From positions 1-21,548 of the forward strand of contig JALWEL010000231.1 of assembly GCA_027014065.1 (NCBI GenBank): DNA of 21,548 nt. The letters are read 5' to 3'. The notes beneath the pieces were generated by a model that was given only the letters and a program-made list of their open reading frames with translations, had not been told where the DNA came from and made no database searches. Below are positions 6,686 through 13,541 of this stretch, piece by piece (position 1 is the first letter of the stretch; each line of letters opens with the position of its first letter). The translations under genes and the position numbers were made by a program. This stretch comes from DHVE2 group archaeon (lineage in GTDB: Archaea > Thermoplasmatota > Thermoplasmata > Thermoplasmatales > Aciduliprofundaceae).

Positions 6686-7420
6686 ATGATAAATATACCT
6701 TGGAGATACCCGCACATGCGCCTGTTTACAGATGTTCCAATGTATTTGAAAACAGAGATTCTTGTAGCGGAGATAGCGATAATCATTATCGCTCTGGACT
6801 TAATAACAGTTGACCTCAATCTTTTATATTCGCTCAACTATATGTGCCTCATAGCACCCAGTCTTCTGCTTTTAGTTGGGGCCATGGGATTTTTAAGGGA
6901 TGGAGTGGATATTTTTCCAAAAGGTTCAGATGTTCTGCATTTCAAAAAAATTTACGTATACAATCCCCTGCTTCCATTCATCGTTGCAATGGCCATAATA
7001 TACATATACTACGAGATTGGAGCATTTCTTATCCCTTTATTAATTCTTTCTGGAACGGAAATTGCAAGGATCATCTTTCTAATTTTTACCCTCATATATT
7101 TCTTTATAGTCGCAATTGTTTTGATATTTTCTGCTCAGATAACTGTGGTTTCCTTTGAAGGTGACGAGATAATAATAAAGAGAGCTTCCAAAGAGCACCG
7201 CGCCCTAATCAAAGATGTCAAGATAGCCACAGACGAGCTTTTGAGAGAATTTGGCGTAACGCCCAAAGAGAGAGAGCTCTATCTCACTACAAGTAATTGG
7301 TCAGTGCTGATAAAGAACTTCAGAGATGAAAAAGCATTTTCTAAGTTCCATTCATACATTTACTATCGCCTGAATCCGAATGAATATTTAAATAGAGTTT
7401 CCCAAAAGGCCAATCATTAA
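6686..7420 (+). CDS. Unknown membrane protein with four helices and a C-terminal soluble tail
   Basis: I do not recognise a named family. Four hydrophobic segments lie near residues 24-44, 50-70, 94-115 and 126-148. A polar tail of about 95 residues follows (FEGDEIIIKRASKEHRALIK onward), rich in charge and probably cytoplasmic. The organisation resembles small PH-like or YcxB-like membrane proteins, in which two pairs of helices precede a beta-rich domain, but this is weak. The start is uncertain: ATG 6686 gives 244 residues, while ATG 6716 (MRLFTDVPMY) is better placed relative to a second TATA box at 6691-6697. It diverges from tRNA-Arg. A C-run then T-run follows the stop codon, suggesting a single-gene transcript. 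Confidence 0.7.
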   Translation: MINIPWRYPHMRLFTDVPMYLKTEILVAEIAIIIIALDLITVDLNLLYSLNYMCLIAPSLLLLVGAMGFLRDGVDIFPKGSDVLHFKKIYVYNPLLPFIVAMAIIYIYYEIGAFLIPLLILSGTEIARIIFLIFTLIYFFIVAIVLIFSAQITVVSFEGDEIIIKRASKEHRALIKDVKIATDELLREFGVTPKERELYLTTSNWSVLIKNFRDEKAFSKFHSYIYYRLNPNEYLNRVSQKANH

Positions 7421-7436
7421 CCCCCCTCTTTTTGCG
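7421..7436 (+). terminator. Pyrimidine tract after the four-helix membrane protein
   Basis: The sequence cccccctctttttgcg directly follows the stop codon and precedes the padR promoter. A C/T-rich tract with a T5 run is consistent with an archaeal terminator, though short. Confidence 0.35.
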
Positions 7437-7471
7437 AAAATTCTAAATACTTGGATGCATAATAGAGGTAT

Positions 7472-7492
7472 ATACATAACGGTGTTATGTAT
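7472..7492. promoter_or_regulatory. Nine-base-pair inverted repeat overlapping the padR start codon: likely PadR operator
   Basis: The arms atacataac (7472-7480) and gttatgtat (7484-7492) are perfect inverted copies around a 3-bp spacer, ggt. The right arm includes the first two bases of the padR ATG (7491). A TATA-like ggtatata (7468-7475) overlaps the left arm. PadR proteins bind as dimers to dyads of this size near their own promoters, with ATGT/ACAT half-site ends as here. A dimer bound here would block both promoter access and the start of a short-leader transcript. Binding is inferred. Confidence 0.65.
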
Positions 7493-7832
7493 GGAAAGAG
7501 TGAAGGAGAAAATAAACAGAGAGATGCGCTCCGGCATTTACACTTTGATCATCCTGAAAGTAATAGAGGATCTGGGCGAGACGTACGGCTACGAAATTCA
7601 AAAATATGTTCACGAGAAAACGGGAATCGAGCTGAAAGATGCGACCATTTACCCCGTGTTGAGATACCTCGTGAAGAAGAAGGTTCTGAAAGCGTACTGG
7701 ACGGAGCCCGGCGTCGGCATGCCTCGCAAGTACTACTCTCTCACCACCGAGGGCAAAAAACTCCTTGAAAAATTGATAGAGGATTACAAAAAATTGATAA
7801 GTGCTGTGGACAAAATAATAGGAGGTGCATGA
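7491..7832 (+). CDS. PadR-family transcriptional regulator
   Basis: This 113-residue protein is a compact PadR winged-helix regulator. The N-terminal helix-turn-helix includes RSGIYTLIILKVIEDLG and YGYEIQKYV, the recognition region is ATIYPVLRYLVKKKVL, and the wing carries PRKYYSLTTEGKKLL. The C-terminal helix (LEKLIEDYKKLISAVDKII) would form the dimer. PadR regulators typically repress efflux or stress genes and lose affinity when they bind a drug or phenolic ligand. I chose ATG 7491 over an upstream in-frame ATG at 7455 because the family N-terminus begins near here and a dyad overlaps this codon. It heads a four-gene operon with a SdpI-like protein and an ABC exporter. The stop codon is one base from the next start. 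Confidence 0.92.
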   Translation: MERVKEKINREMRSGIYTLIILKVIEDLGETYGYEIQKYVHEKTGIELKDATIYPVLRYLVKKKVLKAYWTEPGVGMPRKYYSLTTEGKKLLEKLIEDYKKLISAVDKIIGGA

Positions 7833-7833
7833 G

Positions 7834-8643
7834 ATGGTGGATTGGTTGATTCTGTTGATAAACATAATATATCTCCTGACGGGAATTTTGGAGTACTACC
7901 TTGCTCCAAAAATCGGGCCTAATCCTTACTTGGGATTCAAAATAGGGTACACGTTTGCGGACAGGGAGGTTTGGGATAAAACAAACAGGCTCATGGGCAA
8001 GTTCAGCATAGTTCATTCCCTCATCCTCTTCCCCTCAATCCTAATTCCCAATTTTTTGATCTATTACCTGATTCTATTCATAATCCCACTGGTGGCGTTC
8101 ATTCCGTTCGGAATAAGATACGCTGCCATACAATTAGAAAAGAAGGGGGCAATATCTGAAAATGTATCCCCCAAGAGATTGGAAGGAATAAACGTCGGAA
8201 AGTTTTGGTCCCTTTCTCCCATCGTATTATACCTTTTGTTAATTGCTTTCGAATTCATTACCTATCCATCTTTACCGGATGTAATAGCTGTGCACTTCGA
8301 CGCCGCGGGCAATCCCAACGGATGGAGCTCAAGAGGCTCTTTTATCTTATCATATTCTCTCTTTGCCCTCTTTGCCCCCGCTTTCTCGTATCTGTTCATC
8401 TTCCTCGGGAAGAAATACCCTATGTATATTCACCCCGGCAAAATGCGCTTTCCTCGAGATGCTTTTCTTAAGACAACCATATTATCGATGGATATTACAA
8501 CTATTACTCTCATTTTTGTGTATTTCTCCATATACATCTACGCCGTGAAGAAATTCGTCGTGCCATTGTCATGGTATATAATTGTAACTGTAATCTTGAT
8601 CATATTTCCGCTTGGATACTTGCTGTATAAATGGAGGCGATGA
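7834..8643 (+). CDS. SdpI/DUF1648-type membrane protein with swapped motif order
   Basis: This 269-residue protein has about seven hydrophobic segments. Residues 28-56 (GPNPYLGFKIGYTFADREVW, then DKTNRLMGK) resemble the SdpI/YhfL region, whose signature is a G(I/Y)RT segment followed by W-x-x-x-N-R-x-x-x-K. Residues 145-167 (PSLPDVIAVHFDAAGNPNGW) match the DUF1648 motif LPDxIPxHFDxxGxPxxW. In Bacillus SdpI, which gives immunity to the SdpC killing peptide, the DUF1648 motif comes first and the SdpI region last; here the order is reversed. The start ATG 7834 follows ggaggtg (7821-7827) within the end of padR. The context of a PadR regulator and a BcrA-type ABC exporter suggests protection against a membrane-active peptide, but that is inference. 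Confidence 0.8.
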   Translation: MVDWLILLINIIYLLTGILEYYLAPKIGPNPYLGFKIGYTFADREVWDKTNRLMGKFSIVHSLILFPSILIPNFLIYYLILFIIPLVAFIPFGIRYAAIQLEKKGAISENVSPKRLEGINVGKFWSLSPIVLYLLLIAFEFITYPSLPDVIAVHFDAAGNPNGWSSRGSFILSYSLFALFAPAFSYLFIFLGKKYPMYIHPGKMRFPRDAFLKTTILSMDITTITLIFVYFSIYIYAVKKFVVPLSWYIIVTVILIIFPLGYLLYKWRR

Positions 8644-8646
8644 AAG

Positions 8647-9561
8647 ATGTATATGGAAGCTGTTAACCTGACAAAAAAATACGGAAACTTCTACGCCCTG
8701 CGGGATTTGAACGTGAAATTTGAAGGGGCAAAGTGCATAGGGTACCTCGGCCCCAACGGCGCCGGAAAGACAACTACGCTGAAGCTTTTCACGAATCTCT
8801 TGAATCCAACAAGCGGGGAGGCGATAATCAACGGATACAACGTGAAAAAAGAATTAAAGAAAGCTTTGAAAGATGTGGGCACCCTCATAGAAACCCCGGG
8901 ATTCTACTCGTATCTCACCCCCGTGGAACTCCTGAACATGCTCTGCGAAATCAGAATGGCGAATAAATGCGATGTTAAGAACGCCCTCGAAGAAGTGGGC
9001 ATGTACGAATGGAAGGACAAAAAAGTGGGAAAATTCTCAAAGGGTATGAAGCAGAGAATAGCCATAGCTGCAGCCTTAGTAACCAACCCTGAAATTCTGA
9101 TTTTAGATGAGCCAACCACAGGCATGGACCCGCGGGGAATGGCGGAGATAAGGCAGGTAATAAAAAACTTGAAAAAGGATAAGAGAATGATTCTGATGTC
9201 CTCCCATCTTCTACCGGAAGTTACGGAAGTGTGCGATGAGGTGGCAATGATTAACCGCGGGAAACTTCTTCTTTACGAAAGCATCGATAAGCTCAACGAG
9301 AAATTCAGGGGAAACTCGGTAACAGTTAGCGCAATTAACGAAATAGATGAGAATAAAATAATGGAAATAGAGGGTGTCAAATCGGTGGAAAAACTCTCAG
9401 ATAGAAAAGTAAGAATAGATTTTGAAGACGGCGCTGAGATGCAGTACAGGCTTCTCTCGGAACTTATTGCCATGGGGATAAAAGTTGTGGATTACCGCGC
9501 ATCGGGAATGGCACTGGAAAAAGCGTACCTGCAGATGATTGGAGGTGAAACCAATGAGTGA
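8647..9561 (+). CDS. ABC transporter ATP-binding protein, BcrA/lantibiotic-immunity type
   Basis: The 304-residue protein contains Walker A GPNGAGKT (residues 35-42), signature FSKGMKQR (130-137), Walker B LILDEP (151-156) and switch His at 187 (SSHLLPE). The Q-loop position reads LIETPGFYSYLTPVELL, with Glu (E82) instead of Gln. This variant is frequent in BcrA-like ATPases of bacitracin and lantibiotic resistance systems. The C-terminal 90 residues form the extra domain typical of this branch. It powers the permease encoded next. The start ATG 8647 follows ggaggcga (8633-8640), which lies in the last codons of the SdpI-like gene. The 3' end overlaps the permease by 8 bp, implying coupled translation. 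Confidence 0.95.
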   Translation: MYMEAVNLTKKYGNFYALRDLNVKFEGAKCIGYLGPNGAGKTTTLKLFTNLLNPTSGEAIINGYNVKKELKKALKDVGTLIETPGFYSYLTPVELLNMLCEIRMANKCDVKNALEEVGMYEWKDKKVGKFSKGMKQRIAIAAALVTNPEILILDEPTTGMDPRGMAEIRQVIKNLKKDKRMILMSSHLLPEVTEVCDEVAMINRGKLLLYESIDKLNEKFRGNSVTVSAINEIDENKIMEIEGVKSVEKLSDRKVRIDFEDGAEMQYRLLSELIAMGIKVVDYRASGMALEKAYLQMIGGETNE

Positions 9562-10363
9562 CCTGAAGCAGATGTGGATCATGACAAAATACCAGTTCAA
9601 AAATTATATGAGAGCGAAGAGACTCTATATACTTCTCCTAATCACGAGCTTAGTAATCGCATTAATTGTGAGCGTGAACGTTTATTTCGGAAATCCTTCG
9701 GATGAAACTGTTAAAAAAACTGCATCTAACTTTGCGAATTTCTCTGAGATTTTAGTCGTTCTAACCGCATTATTCTTCGGGGGAGATGCTATCGCGGGGG
9801 AGTATCAGAACAAAACAGGCTATTTCCTTTTGCCAAATCCTATTAGAAGGTACGTGATATACTGGGGAAAATATTTTGCTTCCTTGTTAGCAGGAGCCGT
9901 AGTCCTCCTATTATATCTCATCTCGGGCATGCTTTACACCTTCTATTTCCACAGTACGATTCCCCCAGAATATCTTTACTCCATGCTTTATTCCTTCGTG
10001 TTCTTAGTGAGTTTGCTTGCATTCACGTATTTATTCTCCACATTCTTCAAGAACGGCGCGGTTGCCCTCACCATCGTGGCGATTCTCTATTTCTTCGTGT
10101 TTAACATCATCGATGGAGTATCGCAGATTGCCAGCGTGGAGCCGTGGTTCTCGATAACCTACGCAGCGGGCATAATAACTCTGGTGTTTCAGGGAAGTTA
10201 CATGGGAGATTATCTCCACTCTCAAGTGATACACGCGGGAAAAGGATTAACGATAACCGTATACAACCCGTACCTGTGGGAAGGCGTGGCCATAATGTTA
10301 GGATACTTCATAATATCGGCCATAATAGGCACTCTGATCTTCCAGAGGAAAGAGATGAAGTAA
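9554..10363 (+). CDS. ABC-2 type permease of the PadR operon
   Basis: The 269-residue protein has about six hydrophobic segments in the ABC-2/BcrB-like arrangement. There is a first helix near residues 25-45 and then the cytoplasmic block GGDAIAGEYQNKTGYFLLPN, the conserved segment after helix 2 that contacts the ATPase. The later helices include FLVSLLAFTYLFSTFFKNGA. The likely role is to export or expel from the membrane a hydrophobic substrate such as a peptide, using the upstream ATPase. The start ATG 9554 follows ggaggtgaa (9541-9549) and lies inside the ATPase gene. This is the last gene of the PadR operon. The next gene begins 65 bp on and has its own AT-rich promoter region. Confidence 0.9.
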   Translation: MSDLKQMWIMTKYQFKNYMRAKRLYILLLITSLVIALIVSVNVYFGNPSDETVKKTASNFANFSEILVVLTALFFGGDAIAGEYQNKTGYFLLPNPIRRYVIYWGKYFASLLAGAVVLLLYLISGMLYTFYFHSTIPPEYLYSMLYSFVFLVSLLAFTYLFSTFFKNGAVALTIVAILYFFVFNIIDGVSQIASVEPWFSITYAAGIITLVFQGSYMGDYLHSQVIHAGKGLTITVYNPYLWEGVAIMLGYFIISAIIGTLIFQRKEMK

Positions 10364-10377
10364 ATCGTTGGAAAAAA

Positions 10378-10385
10378 TTAAATAC
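10378..10385 (+). promoter_or_regulatory. TATA-like element before the RHH-KaiC pair
   Basis: The sequence ttaaatac lies about 25 bp before an in-frame GTG at 10408 and 45-50 bp before the preferred ATG at 10429. It suggests a separate promoter for the RHH-KaiC pair, although read-through from the ABC operon is also possible. Confidence 0.4.
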
Positions 10386-10428
10386 AATAAACATCTTAAT
10401 TATTTTTGTGGGAAACAGCGAGGATAAA

Positions 10429-10812
10429 ATGGTCCGCGTTCCAAAGGACATGTACGATGCAATAGGTGATATCATAAAGAAATATCCACAGTATGGATGG
10501 AAGGGGCCCTCCGAATTCGTTAGAGATGCAATAAGGAGATACGTGGAAGAATTGAAAAGGAGGGAAATCCTGTTAGAAAGAGCAGTTAAAGTCATGCCAA
10601 ATCGCGTTAAAGCGATTCTTTCAAAATTCATGGGTCCCGCAGAGGCCGAAGAGGCGTACGAGAAAATAATGGGCATTCATGAGAAAGAACCGGAGGAATA
10701 CATAAGGGAGGTGGTGAATATACTGAGCGACTACGTGGGAGAAAAATTAGCGGAGCTAATAGCAAGAAGAATCGTGGAGGAGAGGGAAAATGAGGGTGAG
10801 CACGGGTATTAA
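10429..10812 (+). CDS. Ribbon-helix-helix DNA-binding protein with a C-terminal helical domain
   Basis: The 127-residue product starts MVRVPKDMYDAIGDIIKKYP, and after a short linker reads GPSEFVRDAIRRYVEEL. That beta-strand, helix, helix pattern with the PSEFVRDAI(R)RY signature is a CopG/RHH DNA-binding fold. Residues from about 50 to 127 are helical and charged and may mediate oligomerisation or bind the KaiC partner. ATG 10429 has a modest gagga site; an in-frame GTG at 10408 could instead start a leaderless mRNA and add seven residues. The upstream extension to 10144 lies within the permease gene and is rejected. The gene overlaps the KaiC gene by 23 bp, so the two are almost certainly translated together, suggesting a regulator and its ATPase sensor. 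Confidence 0.8.
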   Translation: MVRVPKDMYDAIGDIIKKYPQYGWKGPSEFVRDAIRRYVEELKRREILLERAVKVMPNRVKAILSKFMGPAEAEEAYEKIMGIHEKEPEEYIREVVNILSDYVGEKLAELIARRIVEERENEGEHGY

Positions 10813-12196
10813 AAATCTGGATGAACTAATCGAAGGTGGATTCGTGGAGAAGAGCTTCAATTTAGTTTACGGTGGCGGGGGCACTGGAAAAACACTATTC
10901 ACTATAAATTATCTCATAAACGGAGCTGAGGAAGGAAAAAATGTTCTTTATGTCTCGCTGGAGGAGACATGGGAGGACATAGTCAGAAAATTACCCCTAG
11001 GATTGGCGGAGCGGTTAGAGAAAGTGAAAGAAAGATTCAATTATTTGGACTTTGGAAGCCTGCGGCCAATTTTAGGCAAAGAAATACTGAAGGGTGACGT
11101 TCTTACCGAAGCGATTACGAGCAGCATAGTGGTGCATAATATAGAACTGGTGGGATTGGACGGAATAGCACCGCTGTCCATGTACTATGAAGATGAAAAG
11201 CGGGTGAGAAGTGCAATATTCGACCTTTCACAGAATTTAAAAAGCTACGGTGTGACAACGGTATTCACCAGCGAAGAAGTAAACGGGATGAGCAGGTACG
11301 GCTCCGAAGAGTATGTGGCTGATTCCGTGATAAAGCTCACCTTCGACGGAAAAAGGAGAAGGGTGCAGATTTTCAAAACCCGTGGATCAAGTTTCATAGG
11401 GGGAACCCATGGCCTCGAGATAAGGAAAGATGGCCTCGAAGTTTATCCTCGAGTTCTATTCTCCGAGAAAAAGAACTCGAATAAAAACGACATTTTGGGA
11501 ATTCAAAAACTGGACAACATGCTGGGCGAAATATACACGGGCGATGTGACCCTAATTACCGGGCTCCCCGGCTCCGGAAAACACCTCTTCGGATTGAAAT
11601 TTCTGAAGAGCGGGTGCGCTCAGGGTAAAAAAGGAGTGTATGTGTCATTCGAATCCGAAGATAAAAAGATAGTAGAAGGACTCAAAGAAATCAAGGATTC
11701 CTCCAAATTGTGCAAGATTGTTTACATCGATGCCCTAAACACCGATATCTTCAAAATTCTGTGGAGGTTAAAGGTTCTCACTCAAAATGCAAACAGGCTG
11801 GTTATCCACAAGATTAACATTTTAGCGGACAATGAAGAATACAGAGATTTCATTCATTCTTTAATCAAATACGTACACAACATGGGGATAAGCACTATGA
11901 TTACGTATACAACAAGCGACATCATGGCAACCAATGTCCTCGGCGATGAGCATGTGGTAAACTTGGCGGATAATATAATCAAGCTGTTCTTCGCTGAAAT
12001 TAACGGGGAGCTAAAGAAAGTGTTGGCTATAATAAAGAGCCACTCGCCCACACACGAGACCGGCCTGATAGAATACAGGTTAGGAAAGAGGGGAATAGTG
12101 ATAGTGGGCAAAGTGGAGCAGATGGAGGGCATAATGAGCGGAACTCCAACAAAGCAGCTGGAAATAAAGAAGAGAGTTGAGAAGTTCTTCAAGTAA
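10790..12196 (+). CDS. Double-domain KaiC-family ATPase with a degenerate second domain
   Basis: The 468-residue protein has two RecA-fold KaiC domains. Domain 1 (about residues 1-235) is intact: STGIKNLDELIEGGF opening, Walker A GGGGTGKT (28-35), catalytic Glu pair E58-E59 (VSLEETW) and Walker B Asp D124 (LVGLDGIAPL). Domain 2 (about 236-445) keeps a P-loop, but it reads GLPGSGKH (258-265), with His for the Ser/Thr that binds magnesium. The Glu pair is Glu-Ser (288-289), and the usual VIDSIT Walker B is VIHKIN (338-343), with His replacing Asp. Domain 2 probably binds nucleotide weakly or serves a structural role. The start lies inside the RHH gene. KaiC relatives in archaea act in signalling; clock function should not be assumed, since no kaiA or kaiB is seen. 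Confidence 0.9.
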   Translation: MRVSTGIKNLDELIEGGFVEKSFNLVYGGGGTGKTLFTINYLINGAEEGKNVLYVSLEETWEDIVRKLPLGLAERLEKVKERFNYLDFGSLRPILGKEILKGDVLTEAITSSIVVHNIELVGLDGIAPLSMYYEDEKRVRSAIFDLSQNLKSYGVTTVFTSEEVNGMSRYGSEEYVADSVIKLTFDGKRRRVQIFKTRGSSFIGGTHGLEIRKDGLEVYPRVLFSEKKNSNKNDILGIQKLDNMLGEIYTGDVTLITGLPGSGKHLFGLKFLKSGCAQGKKGVYVSFESEDKKIVEGLKEIKDSSKLCKIVYIDALNTDIFKILWRLKVLTQNANRLVIHKINILADNEEYRDFIHSLIKYVHNMGISTMITYTTSDIMATNVLGDEHVVNLADNIIKLFFAEINGELKKVLAIIKSHSPTHETGLIEYRLGKRGIVIVGKVEQMEGIMSGTPTKQLEIKKRVEKFFK

Positions 12197-12199
12197 AAC

Positions 12200-12207
12200 T
12201 TTAATAT
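12200..12207 (+). promoter_or_regulatory. TATA box for leaderless aspS
   Basis: The element tttaatat is centred about 25 bp before the aspS ATG (12229). The spacer ctccctccctttttcggtgct has no purine-rich ribosome binding site. Transcription is therefore predicted to begin at or near the start codon. Confidence 0.65.
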
Positions 12208-12228
12208 CTCCCTCCCTTTTTCGGTGCT

Positions 12229-13512
12229 ATGTTCAGAACTCACACCACCAAAGAAGCTTCTAACTTAGACGGAGAGGAAGTCAAAGTTTGCGGCTGGATC
12301 CATGATATACGTGTTCTGGGAAGAATCGCCTTCATAATTCTCCGGGATCGCTATGGCTTTGCACAGCTCACATTGATTAAGAGCATAATAGGGAAGGAGA
12401 ATTTCAAGAAGTACACGAAGCTCACGAGGGAAAGCGTGATTTGCGCCCGGGGAAAAGTGCAGAAAACGGAGCAGGCAAAGTTAGGTTTTGAAATTCTCCC
12501 GGAGGAAATAAAAATTCTGAATGAATCGGAATCCCCGCTTCCGTTGGGCGTCGCCGACAAGGTCTCCGCGGACATGGAGACGAGGATAGAGAACAGATTT
12601 TTAGATCTTAGAAAACCGGAAGTTCTCTCGGTGTTCATTGCTAGGAGCAATATCCTTCGAGGAATAAGAGAAGTTCTGATCGAAGAGAATTTCATAGAGG
12701 TTCACACTCCGAAAATAGTGGCCACCGCCACCGAGGGGGGTACGGAATTATTCCCTGTGAAGTACTTTGAGAAGGACGCTTTTTTGAATCAGAGTCCCCA
12801 GCTTTACAAGCAAATTCTAATGGGCTCTGGATTCGATAGAGTTTTTGAAATAGCCCCTGCATTCAGGGCTGAGGAGCACAACACAACGAGGCACCTCAAC
12901 GAATTCATATCAATAGACGCGGAGATGAGCTTCGCTGACGACGAAGACGCTATGCGCGTTTTGGAAAAAGGTATACAAAATGCAATAAAATATGCGATTG
13001 AAGACGAATCCTTCGAAATACTAAATCAGAGCAGGGAAGTACCAGAAATACCTTTCAAAAGAATTACATACGATGAAGCCCTTGATATAATAAACTCTCG
13101 TGGATTGAACATGGATTGGGGCGAGGACTTCTCCACAGAGGCACTTAAAATTTTGGGCGAAGAAATTGATGATTTTTACTTCATAACCAAATGGCCCCTC
13201 GAAATTAAGCCGTTCTACGTGCTTCCCCACGGGGAGAAATACTCAAGGGCATTCGACCTCATGTACCGCGATAAAGAGCTTAGCTCCGGAGCTCAGAGAA
13301 ACCATGTTTACGAATCATTGGTTGAAGTTATGAAGAGCAAAGGTCTAAATCCAGAGAATTTCGAATTCTATCTTCGTGCTTTCAGATACGGCATGCCTCC
13401 CCACGCTGGTTGGGGCCTCGGACTGGAGCGCCTGGTAATGATCATAACAGGAGTGAAAAATATAAGGGAATGTGTGCTCTTCCCGAGGGACAGAACGAGA
13501 CTAATTCCATAA
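12229..13512 (+). CDS. aspS: Aspartyl-tRNA synthetase, archaeal type, probably relaxed (Asp/Asn) specificity
   Basis: This 427-residue class II synthetase charges tRNA-Asp with aspartate. It has an N-terminal OB-fold anticodon-binding domain, then the catalytic domain with IATATEGG-like ATATEGGTELFPVKYF, QSPQLYKQ, motif 2 FRAEEHNTTRH (212-222) and motif 3 GLGLERL (396-402). Length fits the short archaeal type without the bacterial insertion. In Thermococcus AspRS a Trp at position 26 helps reject tRNA-Asn; the equivalent residue here is His25 (CGWIHDIRVLG), as in non-discriminating archaeal enzymes. A second reported determinant, Lys85, seems kept (QAKLGFEIL). Asp-tRNA-Asn formation for later amidation is therefore likely but unproven. 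The gene appears leaderless and converges on a secreted protein gene. Confidence 0.96.
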   Translation: MFRTHTTKEASNLDGEEVKVCGWIHDIRVLGRIAFIILRDRYGFAQLTLIKSIIGKENFKKYTKLTRESVICARGKVQKTEQAKLGFEILPEEIKILNESESPLPLGVADKVSADMETRIENRFLDLRKPEVLSVFIARSNILRGIREVLIEENFIEVHTPKIVATATEGGTELFPVKYFEKDAFLNQSPQLYKQILMGSGFDRVFEIAPAFRAEEHNTTRHLNEFISIDAEMSFADDEDAMRVLEKGIQNAIKYAIEDESFEILNQSREVPEIPFKRITYDEALDIINSRGLNMDWGEDFSTEALKILGEEIDDFYFITKWPLEIKPFYVLPHGEKYSRAFDLMYRDKELSSGAQRNHVYESLVEVMKSKGLNPENFEFYLRAFRYGMPPHAGWGLGLERLVMIITGVKNIRECVLFPRDRTRLIP

Positions 13513-13541
13513 AAAATAGAAAAAATTATTTTTTCTTTTTA
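13513..13541. terminator. Overlapping bidirectional terminator between aspS and the secreted protein gene
   Basis: An A-rich run (aaaaaatagaaaaaa, from 13511) is followed by a T-rich run (ttattttttcttttt to 13540). Each strand therefore sees an oligo-T tract just past one of two convergent stop codons only 13 bp apart. The T-run that would stop aspS transcription also encodes the terminal lysines of the opposite gene. Confidence 0.55.

Noticed and set aside
10144..10428. Long upstream extension of the RHH protein
   Set aside because: It overlaps the permease gene in another frame and the translation is low-complexity. The RHH fold begins at 10429 (or 10408).
10790..12196. Reading the KaiC proteins as a circadian clock
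   Set aside because: No KaiA or KaiB homologue is present, and in this KaiC the second domain has lost key residues. A general ATPase or signalling role is safer.
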